Of a stretch of 64,000 nt of DNA, positions 1 to 8,889 are shown in pieces; position 1 is the stretch's first letter; each line of letters starts with the position of its first letter. Source of the DNA: Brassica napus (lineage: Eukaryota; Streptophyta; Magnoliopsida; Brassicales; Brassicaceae); NCBI RefSeq assembly GCF_020379485.1, contig NW_026016714.1, positions 1 through 64,000 on the forward strand. Direction: 5' to 3'. The position numbers and the translations under genes are program-made. Under the pieces are notes generated by a model. It saw nothing but the letters and a program-made list of their open reading frames with translations, was not told the origin of the DNA and did not search any database.

Positions 1-812
1 CGCTGTGGAGCGATTGACCTTTCCGAACATCGATACGACACCAGTCCATGCATTCTCGTCAAACCTTCGAATGCTTCTCCCGAAGACCGTACAAGCTCAG
101 TCCATGTTTCCCGCTATTCTAATATCAATCGATCAAACTTGCGGATTAGAAACCGCGGAAAACTCGTAGTAAACGTGTCGAGTCGGAAGACGGCCCAAAG
201 GGACCTAAAACACGACTCGAGGCCATCCTACGATTTTCCTAACCAAAAGCCCGTAACCACAGCATGGTTTACGCTTGGCCCACGAGGAAGGATAAATGTC
301 AAGTTTCCGCGGATAAATACGGAAGTTTTGAAGATAATTGTGAAGATCGGGAAAAATGGAATATCTCCATTTTTATGCTATGACGGCTTAAGGGCAGAAG
401 AGTAAAAGCGTAAACCGACCTTGGAGCTAGTATATAAGGAGTCCTAGGCGAGGAGCAGGGAGGAGAACTTTTTCAGAGCAAACTTAGCACTTAGAGCAAT
501 TTAGGCAATTTTCCGTTTTTGTTATTTCGAGCTGCGACTCAATTAGGTTTAGCCGTCTTAGGGTTGCTAGAACTAGGAATCTCGCCGACAGCTCTCGAGC
601 CCAGGCTTATACCTTGTTGTAACGCTCATACGCAGATTCGGAATAAGATCTACTTTGCTCTCTTTTCGATTTCTTATTTTTATCGTTGTTATTCTCGTGT
701 TCTGATTGCTTGACGTGTGGTAATTAACAGATATCCGGGTCCTCTGGGAAATTAGGGTTTTCTAGTTTCCTTATTTAAACGGAAATCGACAGTGTGAATT
801 TCGGTTCCCACA
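1..812 (+). repeat. 5' LTR of the Tat element (partial)
   Basis: Positions 1-812 match 8077-8889 with scattered substitutions and small indels. The LTR ends in ...TTCCCACA at 812, with the canonical CA terminus, directly before the primer-binding site. Its beginning, including the palindromic repeat block present in the 3' copy, lies left of the window; only the last degenerate repeat is visible at the very start. Confidence 0.9.
431..437 (+). promoter_or_regulatory. TATA box of the Tat 5' LTR
   Basis: TATATAA sits in the LTR with the same surroundings as in the 3' copy at 8506-8512. Transcription of the genomic RNA would be expected to start about 30 bp downstream, near 465, which would define the U3/R boundary. 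The start site is inferred. Confidence 0.6.
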
Positions 813-1249
813 GTTTGGCGCTAGAAGGAGGGGGACTTACGGATCAATCTAACCCGCAAAAGCCACTCAACGATCAGGAACGATATGCGAGATTCGACGT
901 GCGCGAACGTCATCTCATTCAAGGGGGAGAAACGATCGATCGAGCCAAACCTCGAAACGATCTCCTTGTTATCGAGTTGACGATTCGAGATATCGACGTC
1001 GCTAGAGTACTAATCGATACCGGAAGCTCGGCCGATATCATCTTCAAAGACACTCTTGAAAAGATGGGGATCAGTCAATCCGAAATCGCGAAATACCCAA
1101 GCCCACTGCTAGGACTTTCGGGGGAAACGACCATGGCCTATGGATCGATTAGACTCGCTGTCAAAGCCGGAACCGTGACGAACATCACAGAGTTTCTAGT
1201 CGTTGACCGCCCGCATCTTACAACGTTATCATGGGGACGCCATGGCTGA
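794..1249 (+). pseudogene. Tat aspartic protease domain, frame-broken
   Basis: The open frame starts inside the LTR, so its first ATG is not a real start; protein-like sequence begins around 830. The pepsin/retropepsin active-site motif is LIDTGSSADII, with the catalytic Asp codon at 1016-1018, followed by the usual flap region. A retropepsin would cleave Gag-Pol in the virus-like particle. The frame ends just before the conserved C-terminal protease strand, which continues in another frame from about 1231. No gag-like sequence lies between the primer-binding site and this domain, so the upstream coding region has been deleted. Confidence 0.8.
816..832 (+). other. Primer-binding site of the Tat element
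   Basis: TGGCGCTAGAAGGAGGG begins a few bases after the LTR terminus CA. It starts with TGG, the complement of a tRNA 3' CCA end, and lies where minus-strand DNA synthesis is primed. I cannot name the tRNA with certainty. Confidence 0.65.
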
Positions 1250-1491
1250 ACACCATGCGCGCAATCCCATCAACCTACCATCTTTGCCTCAAGTTCCCGA
1301 CCCCTAACGGAGTCGAGGTAATCTGGGGAAATCCAAGAGTTTCGCAGGTTTGTTTCGCCGCGGAACTAAAACGAAAGAGACCGATCCTCGAAATTACTCC
1401 TAAGAAAGCGGAGAAAAAGACCCCAGCAAAGATACGCGAAGTCAGGATTCAGCGGAATTCTTCTGGCAGTCTCGCAGCATCGCAGCTCTAG
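1231..1491 (+). pseudogene. Protease C-terminus and protease-RT linker, shifted frame
   Basis: This frame continues the protease domain after a frameshift near 1231: GTPWLNTMRAIPSTYHLCLKF is the typical end of a Tat protease. A lysine-rich linker follows and the frame stops at 1491. It is part of the original polyprotein and not a separate gene. The ATG at its start is incidental. Confidence 0.65.
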
Positions 1492-1520
1492 ATGAAAAAC
1501 GCGAGCCAACATGTGAACCC

Positions 1521-1739
1521 GTGGTAACGATCTGTCTCGACGAAGCCTTCCCAGAACGCTGCGTCGAGATTGGAGCCAATCTCCACGAGCCTTTAAGGAC
1601 AGAACTCATAACCTGTCTTAAAAAGAACCTTAATACTTTCGCATGGGCTGCGGAAGATATGCCGGGAATCGACATTAACATAACATGTCACGAGCTGACG
1701 GAAGCTAGGACCCGAACGTGCTGCCGCAGTAAACGATGA
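1521..1739 (+). pseudogene. Pre-RT segment of Tat pol, shifted frame
   Basis: The translated stretch LKKNLNTFAWAAEDMPGID is typical of the segment just before RT in Tat pol proteins. The frame then breaks near 1705, where the expected junction with RT is in a different frame, and stops at 1739. This is the third visible lesion in the pol gene. Confidence 0.65.
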
Positions 1740-1749
1740 GGTCGAAAAA

Positions 1750-3987
1750 TTGCTTAAAGTTGGGTCGATAACGGAAGTAAGATACCCGGACTGGCTCGCC
1801 AACCCCGTAGTAGTCAAAAAGAAAAACGGGAAGTGGCGAGTTTGCGTAGATTTTACCGACCTAAACAAGGCATGTCCAAAGGATAGCTTCCCTCTACCAC
1901 ATATCGATCGATTGGTAGAAGCAACAGCGGGCAACGAACTCTTATCCTTCATGGATGCCTTCTCAGGTTATAATCAAATTAGGATGAATCCCGACGATCG
2001 TGAGAAGACTGCGTTCATTACCGATCGCGGAACTTATTGCTATAAGGTAATGCCCTTCGGCCTCAAAAACGCTGGAGCAACTTACCAACGACTCGTGAAC
2101 CGAATGTTCTCCAAACAACTCGGAAAAACGATGGAAGTTTATATCGACGACATGCTCGTCAAATCCCTCAAAGCAAGAGATCACGTGTCACATCTCGAAG
2201 AATGCTTTGCACAACTAAACTCCCATAACATGAAGCTCAACCCGACGAAATGTAGATTCGCCGTGGCATCAGGAGAATTCCTCGGCTACTTGGTCACCAA
2301 CCGCGGCATCGAAGCAAATCCAAAACAGATCAACGCACTAATCGAGATGGCTTCACCAAAGAACAAGCGGGAGGTCCAAAGACTGACCGGCAGAATCGCA
2401 GCACTTAACCGATTTATTTCACGATCAACAGATAAGTGCCTGCCCTTCTACGACGTCCTGCGAGGAAATAAAAAATTCGAATGGTCGGAAGAGTGCGAAA
2501 ACGCCTTCCAACAGCTGAAGCGTTATTTAGCTACTCCTCCAGTCCTCGCAAAACCCGTGGAAGGGGAGCCTTTATTCTTGTACATCGCGGTGTCGGCAAC
2601 GGCCGTAAGCGGAGTCCTGATCAGGGAAGAACGCGGAGAGCAGAAACCTATTTTCTACATAAGCAAAACCTTGCTGGATGCCGAATCTAGGTATCCGTTG
2701 ATGGAAAAATTGGCATGCGCGGTCGTAACATCGGCCCGAAAACTAAGACCATATTTCCAATCCCACACGATTGTCATCCTCACGACTTTTCCCTTACGGA
2801 CAATTTTGCATAGCCCAAGTCAATCAGGTCGATTGGCTAAGTGGGCGGTCGAGTTGAGCGAGTATGACATCGAATACCGACCAAGGACGAGCGCAAAATC
2901 ACAAGTGCTCGCAGACTTCTTGGTCGAACTTCCAACGGGAGCAATAACCAATGAGGAACCAAATTCCACCTGGCTCCTCCACGTCGACGGATCCTCATCC
3001 AAGCAAGGATCGGGTATCGGGATCCGTCTCACATCTCCAACGAGCGAGATCTTGGAACAATCGTTCAGGCTGGAATTCCATGCCTCAAACAACGAGGCCG
3101 AATACGAAGCATTAATCGCAGGTCTACGTTTGGCTCACGGCTTAAAAATACGTAATCTCCACGCTTACTGCGACTCCCAGTTAGTGGCCAGTCAATTCAG
3201 CGGAGAGTATGAAGCCAGAGACGAACGGATGGACGCGTACCTCAAACTGGTCCAAGGTCTAGCTCAAGACTTCGACTGTTTCGCCCTTACCCGGATCCCC
3301 CGTTCCGAGAATGTCCAGGCGGACGCCCTCGCGGCCTTAGCATCAAGTTCCGATCCAGGACTCAAAAGGGTAATTCCGGTCGAATTCATCGAACATCCGA
3401 GTATCGGACCGCCAGTCGTTGTCAATCTCATAGAGGGTCAAGACGACGAGGAAGAAGAAATTACGATACCACCACCATCGGAGCAATCTGATTACGGCTG
3501 TGATACCCCATGGCTTCAGACGATTCGAGACTACATTATCGACGGGCAACTGCCCGCCGAAAAATGGGCAGCTCGCAAGATCCGAACACAGGCCGCACGC
3601 TACGTAACAGTGGACGGCGAAATCTACAAATGGAGATTCTCCGGACCACTCCTGACGTGCCTGGAAGGAGAAAAGGCGAGGAAAGTAATGGAGGAAATAC
3701 ATTCCGGCTCATGCGGCAACCATTCCGGCGGAAGATCACTAGCCGTGAAAATCAAACGCCACGGATACTATTGGCCAACAATGATCGGAGATTGCGAGAA
3801 ATTCGCACGAAAATGCGAAAAATGCCAAAGGCATGCGCCAACTATCCGACAACCGGCCGAAGTTCTTTCCTCCATCACATCGCCTTATCCCTTTATGCAC
3901 TGGGCCATGGATATTGTCGGACCTCTGCATAATTCAAAGCAAAAGCGTTTCCTTCTAGTCCTTACCGATTTTTCTCAAAATGGGTAG
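1750..3987 (+). pseudogene. Tat pol: RT, degenerate RNase H, second RNase H, integrase N-terminus
   Basis: The frame opens at a TTG codon inside pol, so the true start lay upstream. RT occupies about residues 15-180 with the catalytic YIDD at 131-134. A first RNase H-like region (about 270-390) has YIAVSATAV where the catalytic Asp would be, so it looks inactive, as is usual in Tat elements. A second, archaeal-type RNase H follows (about 405-530) with acidic residues D413, E452, D475 and D524. The integrase zinc-binding region has H651, H658, C689 and C692, and the first catalytic Asp is D721. The frame then hits TAG at 3985-3987 because of a one-base deletion in the integrase core. Domain order is solid; activity of this copy is not expected. 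Confidence 0.9.
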
Positions 3988-4748
3988 AGGCGGACTCGTA
4001 CGCAAGTATAAAAGACGTCCAAGTCGAGAATTTCGTATGGAAAAACATCATCTGTAGGCATGGAGTTCCTTACGAAATCGTAACCGATAACGGGTCTCAG
4101 TTCATTTCCACCCGATTCGAGGCATTCTGCGAAAAGTGGAAGATACGACTCAACAAGTCAACTCCCAGATATCCGCAGTGCAACGGACAGGCTGAAACAA
4201 TCAACAAGACCATTCTCGACGGACTGAAGAAACGCTTGGAGGCCAAAAAAGGTAGATGGGCCGACGAACTCGAGGGAGTCCTCTGGTCTCACCGTACCAC
4301 CCCAAGGCGAGCAACGGGAGAAACTCCCTTCGCCCTGGTATACGGCACGGAATGCATGATTCCCGCAGAAGTAGAATTTCCCGGTGTTCGAAGAAGGTTC
4401 TTACCCGAACGAGAGGAACTCAACAATGCTATGCTCTTGGACGATCTCGACCTCATTAACGAACGCCGAGATCGAGCGCTCATCCGAATTCAAAACTACC
4501 AGCACGCCGCTGCGAGATACTATAATTCCAACGTACGGAATCGTAGGTTCAATCAGGGAGATCTGGTCCTTCGCAAAGTCTTCCAAAACACCGCTGAACG
4601 AAACGCGGGAAAACTCGGAGCAAACTGGGAAGGTCCCTATAAAATCGAAAAAGTCGTCCGACCAGGTTCTTACGAAATAGCCAACATGCAGGGCATAAAA
4701 ATCCCTAGAACCTGGAATGCGATGCATCTCAAAAAATACTATCACTAA
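3981..4748 (+). pseudogene. Tat integrase C-terminal part, shifted frame
   Basis: After the frameshift the integrase core continues in the next frame. The second catalytic Asp lies in VTDNGSQF and the Glu in [15 protein letters not shown]-type module ([11 protein letters not shown]) and the end of pol at TAA 4746-4748 follow. No chromodomain is visible, as expected for Tat and unlike the chromovirus further along. An open frame from an ATG at 4236 covers only its second half. Confidence 0.85.
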
Positions 4749-5832
4749 ACCAACTCGCAATCACTGAACTACGAGACGGCTTGATCTCCGCAAGGAGTAC
4801 GTAGGCAGTTTGCCGAAAGGCAAATTCAGCTGTCCCCCCTCATTAAAAAAGGGGGGGAGTGGGTACGTATACTCGTATACTCCCAAAAAATCGAAAAACT
4901 TCTTACCACGCTTTTGGTGTTTTCGACTTATCAAAACATCCTCACCCGTAAAATCAGAACGAGGTCTTCGGAAATTAGTCGGCCGCTTGGGAGAAGCAAC
5001 CTTTAGCATCGCGAGACGTCGCAAAAGATGCCTCAAAGTTTATTCTTCCGAGCAAACGAAACCTCCGTCACAAAAAGACATATATATGCACACACTAACA
5101 CTTATTTTGCGCAAAATAATCAAAACAACGGCACGCGCCACCAAGTCCGATGCTGATCACATCGAACTCACAAACGTCCTAAACAGACATAGCCGTCTCA
5201 CGGAGATGACTCTCTTACATCCGACACAAGGATAATAGCGCTATAAAAGAAATCCGAAATTTTGGTCTAGCACTTCCGGTCTCCGGAGAGATGCTCGATT
5301 CGTATCAAACAAGTCGTATAAGCCGAGAACTTTTCGCGGACTTTACATCGATACGAATCAGGAAGAAATCGCGACAGGAAAAACGATAGCCGGTTAGTCA
5401 CCCCATAATCCTTAAACCGGAAGTAAACCTAGGTCTTGCCCTAAACCCAGCGCACTGGTCTTTAACATCTCAAAGGCATGATATCGAAAGATGGGAGATT
5501 CTTAAACCATGCCTCTATGTTTATGTTCGACACCTTCAGCACCCCCGCAGAGTTCACATCTCGCGGAAGAACTCTCGAAACAGATCTCGAATAAAACATT
5601 TCACAATCGAAGAAGGATATGAGACGACAACTCATCACCTTCTTCCCCGCTATTCACAAATTCATAAAAAAACGTTATCCGATTATCGTACCATAAAAAG
5701 AAAGCCGCGAGCGGCAGGGATTCAAAGCCACACACGGCCAGTCCCGAAATACAAACAAGGCCATTCAAGGCCGAAACATAAAAACATAAAAAAATCTCTC
5801 GCAAGAGATCTAACCCAAGTCACCCTCAGAAC
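4749..5832. other. Non-coding interval between pol and the antisense ORF
   Basis: About 1.1 kb of the Tat element with no recognisable domain on either strand. Short frames exist (for example 4810-5235 +) but look like chance. A G-run and a duplicated GTATACTCGTATACTC-like stretch lie near 4850-4885. Long spacers here are normal in Tat elements. Confidence 0.6.
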
Positions 5833-7071
5833 TTACGCCCCCTCTTCACCCGCTGCCTCGTCCGAGCCTGGAGCCGCATCGCTTCCGTTCTCTCCGACCA
5901 TCGGGTCTTTCCCCTCTGGGTCTTCTGAACACGTCGGAAGGAAGCACGCGGATTTCAGGTCGGCCAGGATGAGACCGAAATCTCCATCCTCGGCCGCCAT
6001 ATCTCCCTTGCAGCCGGACAGCCGGGCCTCTTCGGCCTCCAAGGTCGGGGGAGTCTCACTTTGGAACGACCGAACTACGGCCATCCCGCCCTCAATCGTC
6101 GCCAAAGCGAAATCCCTGCTCCGGATACACTCGAGGGAACCCAGGGAAGCAGAAATCTTCGCCAAGCGAGCTTGAAACTCCGCACGAAGAGCATCCGTAG
6201 CCTCTTGGATCCCGCGGCGCGCTAGTCCCGCGTCACTCTCGATCTGACGCTGGAGTCGGCGCACCTCCGAGGATTTGGCCTTCCTGGCCTTCTTTTCCTT
6301 AAGCAAGGAACTCGCCGTCTTCCCAAGGTCCCTCTCAAGCTCTCCTATCGCAACCTCGAGCTTCGACACTTTCGCAGAGTGAGAGTCCTCGACAGCCGTC
6401 AACATAGCCTCGGTTTCGGACCATCTGCCCTGAAGCTCCACCAACTCCCCGGAAAGGCGACTGGTCTCAGAACCAAATTCGCTGATCATCCCATCGATCA
6501 ACGATATGAACTGCGAACGGTAAAAATTCTTAAGACTAAGTCCGTAAAAGAATGCACGAAAGACGATCGAGAATTCAAACAAGAAATAAACCTTTCCGCG
6601 AAGTCCCGATGCTAGGCTCGACCCACCTCGCTGCGAAGTCTCCCCGTCACCGCTCTTGGCAAGTTTCCTCTTCCGAGTCTTAGGCTGAGTAGCCAGGACA
6701 GCGCTAGGAGCACGCAATGCCAGAACGATTTCTTTTCTGGCTGGAGGCGGAGGCATAGAGTCAGCGGCTTTCTCTTTGTCCTCGACGAGGATCGGAGTCG
6801 TGGAAGATCCCGCAGGTAGGGCTTGCGGGAGAAGAGCCGCGACGTCGGTCCCATGACACAGGGCAACGACCTGCGCGGAAGAAGATGGAAACTTGGAGCC
6901 AGTTTGAGCCAATCCTTTCTCGGCTTGGCGACGAACTAGTTTCTCTCGGAAAGAAAGTTGACCGGCAACACAAGCCGGCACTTCCGCCGGAGAAGTTGGA
7001 ACCGGAGCCGGAGAAGTGGCCTCACCCATCTCGACGTCGGAATCCTTCTTATCACCTTGGGAGGAAGACAT
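5833..7071 (-). CDS. Antisense ORF of the Tat element, coiled-coil protein of unknown function
   Basis: A 412-codon frame runs opposite to gag-pol, a position where Tat/Retand-type elements often carry an antisense gene. The N-terminus is Ser/Asp/Glu-rich, then proline-rich, with a basic KTRKRK cluster at 131-136 that could serve as a nuclear signal. Residues about 200-310 are charged and heptad-like, suggesting a coiled coil. The C-terminus is acidic. Residues 161-187 are hydrophobic and aromatic, unlike the rest, and coincide with a probable 81-bp intron. The start ATG (7069-7071) follows a TATA box on the same strand. I recognise no catalytic domain. The frame is intact although the sense pol is broken. 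Confidence 0.65.
   Translation of the reverse strand: MSSSQGDKKDSDVEMGEATSPAPVPTSPAEVPACVAGQLSFREKLVRRQAEKGLAQTGSKFPSSSAQVVALCHGTDVAALLPQALPAGSSTTPILVEDKEKAADSMPPPPARKEIVLALRAPSAVLATQPKTRKRKLAKSGDGETSQRGGSSLASGLRGKVYFLFEFSIVFRAFFYGLSLKNFYRSQFISLIDGMISEFGSETSRLSGELVELQGRWSETEAMLTAVEDSHSAKVSKLEVAIGELERDLGKTASSLLKEKKARKAKSSEVRRLQRQIESDAGLARRGIQEATDALRAEFQARLAKISASLGSLECIRSRDFALATIEGGMAVVRSFQSETPPTLEAEEARLSGCKGDMAAEDGDFGLILADLKSACFLPTCSEDPEGKDPMVGENGSDAAPGSDEAAGEEGA
6511..6591 (-). other. Probable in-frame intron of the antisense ORF
   Basis: On the minus strand the segment begins AAG|GTTTAT and ends with a T-rich tract and TTCGCAG|TT. It is 81 nt long (27 codons), in phase 0 and free of stop codons. 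Retained, it inserts 27 hydrophobic and aromatic residues; removed, it leaves a charged protein. Length and borders fit a short plant intron. Confidence 0.55.
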
Positions 7072-7156
7072 GTTGAAAGGAAAATTATGAAACTAGAGAG
7101 GTTTTTGAAGGAATGATGGAGGGAAGGTGTGAAGAAAATGAATGACAAGAGCTCAC

Positions 7157-7164
7157 TACTTATA
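7157..7164 (-). promoter_or_regulatory. TATA box of the antisense ORF
   Basis: On the minus strand TATAAGTA lies about 90 bp upstream of the antisense ATG. That spacing would leave a leader of about 60 nt. It suggests a dedicated antisense promoter just inside the 3' LTR. Confidence 0.5.
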
Positions 7165-7287
7165 GAAGTATGGGTTCGGAATGTCGTCTCGACAACTTTT
7201 TTCCGCGGAATTTTAAATGTAAATTTCGTCCAATACACTTAACCTTGTCAAAGTCATCTATCCTCCCGCTAGAGTCACAACTCTAAC

Positions 7288-7303
7288 GGGCTGGGGGGCT
7301 AAC
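7288..7303 (+). other. Polypurine-like tract of the Tat element
   Basis: GGGCTGGGGGGCTAAC immediately precedes the LTR start TGTTGGGG. It is G-rich and in the right place to prime plus-strand DNA synthesis. Confidence 0.7.
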
Positions 7304-7465
7304 TGTTGGGGTCAAAAACGGTTACGACAAACTTAACATTCAAAACTTCTGAGGAAGAAAATAAGAATTTCTCTGAAGAGTATTTTTCGAAATAGACTCT
7401 TTCTTACGAAAAAGCTTTACGGAAGAAAGAATCGAGATGTCCGACGAAAAGCTCGAAACATCGAT

Positions 7466-8090
7466 CGGTCGCTACGTAGCGACCGAGCTCAGCCAAGCTC
7501 GGTTGCTACGTAGCGACCGAGCGATCGTCCCGCTCGGTCGCTACGTAGCGACCGAGCTCGAGCCAAAGTTTGGTCGCTACGTAGCGACCGAGCGATCGTC
7601 CCGCTCGGTCGCTACATAGCGACCGAGCGATCGTCCCGCTAGCGACCGAGCGATCGTCCCGCTCGGTCGCTACATAGCGACCGAGCTCGAGCCAAAGCTT
7701 GGTCGCTACGTAGCGACCAAGCGATCGTCCCGCTCGGTCGATACGTAGCGACCGAGCTCGAGCCAAAGCTCGGTCGCTACGTAGCAACCGAGCGATCGTC
7801 CCGCTCGGTCGCTACGTAGCGACCGAGCGATCGTCCCGCTCGGTCGCTACGTAGCGACCAAGCTTGAGCCAAAGCTCGGTCGCTACATAGCGACCGAGCG
7901 ATCGTCTCGCTTGGTCGCTACGTAGCGACCGAGCTCGAGCCAAAGCTCGGTCACTACGTAGCGATCGTCCCGCTCGGTCGCTACAGCTCAAGCCAAAGCT
8001 CGGTCGCTACGTAGCGACCGAGCACTCGACTCGCTCGATCGCTACGTAGCGACCGGGCTCGAGCCAAAGTTTGGTCGCTGTGTAGCGATT
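7466..8090. repeat. Palindromic tandem repeat block in the Tat LTR U3
   Basis: About 18 copies, some partial or mutated, of the perfect 20-bp palindrome CGGTCGCTACGTAGCGACCG recur every 28-58 bp, mostly 34-38 bp. They are separated by AGCGATCGTCCCGCT or AGCTCGAGCCAAAGCT linkers, the first of which contains CGATCG. Each core carries TACGTA. Because the unit is self-complementary, both strands read alike, and this produces meaningless open frames on both. Confidence 0.9.
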
Positions 8091-8505
8091 GAACCTTTCC
8101 GAACATCGATACGACATTAGTCCTTGCATTCTCGTCAAACCTTCGAATGCTATCTCCCGAAGACCGTAGCAAGCTCAGTCCATGTTTCCCGCCATTCCTA
8201 TTCATTGATCAAACTTTGCGGATTAGAAACCGCGGAAAACTCGTAGTAAACGTGTCGAGTCGGAAGACGGCCCAAAGGGACCTAAAACACGACTCGAGGC
8301 CCATCCTACGACTTTTCCTAACCAAAAGCCCTAAACCACAGCATGGTTCACGCTTGGCCCACGAGGAAGGATAAATGTCAAGTTTCCGCGGATAAATACG
8401 GAAGTTTTGAAGATAATTGTGAAGATCGGGAAAAATGGAATATCTCCATTTTTATGCTATGACGGCTTAAGGGCAGAAGAAAGCGTAAACCAAACTTGGA
8501 GCTAG

Positions 8506-8512
8506 TATATAA
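8506..8512 (+). promoter_or_regulatory. TATA box of the Tat 3' LTR
   Basis: TATATAA is identical to the 5' LTR copy. A promoter here would read outward into the adjoining satellite array on the + strand. Confidence 0.5.
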
Positions 8513-8889
8513 GGAGTCCTAGGCGAGGAGCAAGGGAGGAGAACTTTTTCAGAAAAAAACTTAGCACTTAGAGCAATTTAGGCAATTTCCGTTTTTGTTA
8601 TTTCGAGCTGCGACTCAATTAGGTTTAGCCGTCTTAGGGTTGCTAGAACTAGGAATCTCGCCGACAGCTCTCGAGCCCAGGCTTATACCTTGTTGTAACG
8701 CTCATACGCAGATTCGGAATAAGATCTACTTTGCTCTCTTTTCGATTTCTTATTTTTATCGTTGTTATTCTCGTGTTCTGATTGCTTGACGTGTGGTAAT
8801 TAACAGATATCCGGGTCCTCTGGGAAATTAGGGTTTTCCTAGTTTCCTTATTTAAACGGAAATCGACAGTGTGAATTTCGGTTCCCACA

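Larger units (their letters stand above)
1..8889 (+). mobile_element. Tat-lineage Ty3/gypsy LTR retrotransposon, 5' end off-window, defective
   Basis: Order on the + strand: partial 5' LTR, primer-binding site, protease, RT, degenerate RNase H, second RNase H, integrase, an antisense ORF, a purine-rich tract and a 3' LTR. The second archaeal-type RNase H after the degenerate one, and the antisense ORF between integrase and 3' LTR, are known traits of the Tat/Retand/Ogre branch. No gag is present: protease begins right after the primer-binding site. Pol is split by at least three frame breaks, so the copy cannot make its own proteins. The two LTRs differ at many bases and indels over the roughly 800 bp comparable here, so it is clearly older than the other complete insertions. 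Its 3' LTR abuts the satellite, which fits insertion into the array. Confidence 0.9.
7304..8889 (+). repeat. 3' LTR of the Tat element
   Basis: The 1586-bp LTR runs from TGTTGGGGTC to TTCCCACA. Its last 0.8 kb matches 1-812. Its first part holds a long array of palindromic repeats. The TATA box is at 8506-8512. Satellite DNA starts at the next base with CAGGA, which would be the right copy of the target duplication; the left copy is off-window. Confidence 0.9.

Noticed and set aside
4810..5235. 141-codon frame after the Tat integrase
   Set aside because: Basic, low-complexity, no recognised motif, and located in the usual non-coding spacer of Tat elements.
7466..8090. CRISPR-like array (20-bp palindromic repeats with short spacers)
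   Set aside because: The spacers are themselves repeated (two main linker types), the block lies in the U3 of a plant LTR, and no cas genes exist. It is an LTR-internal tandem repeat.
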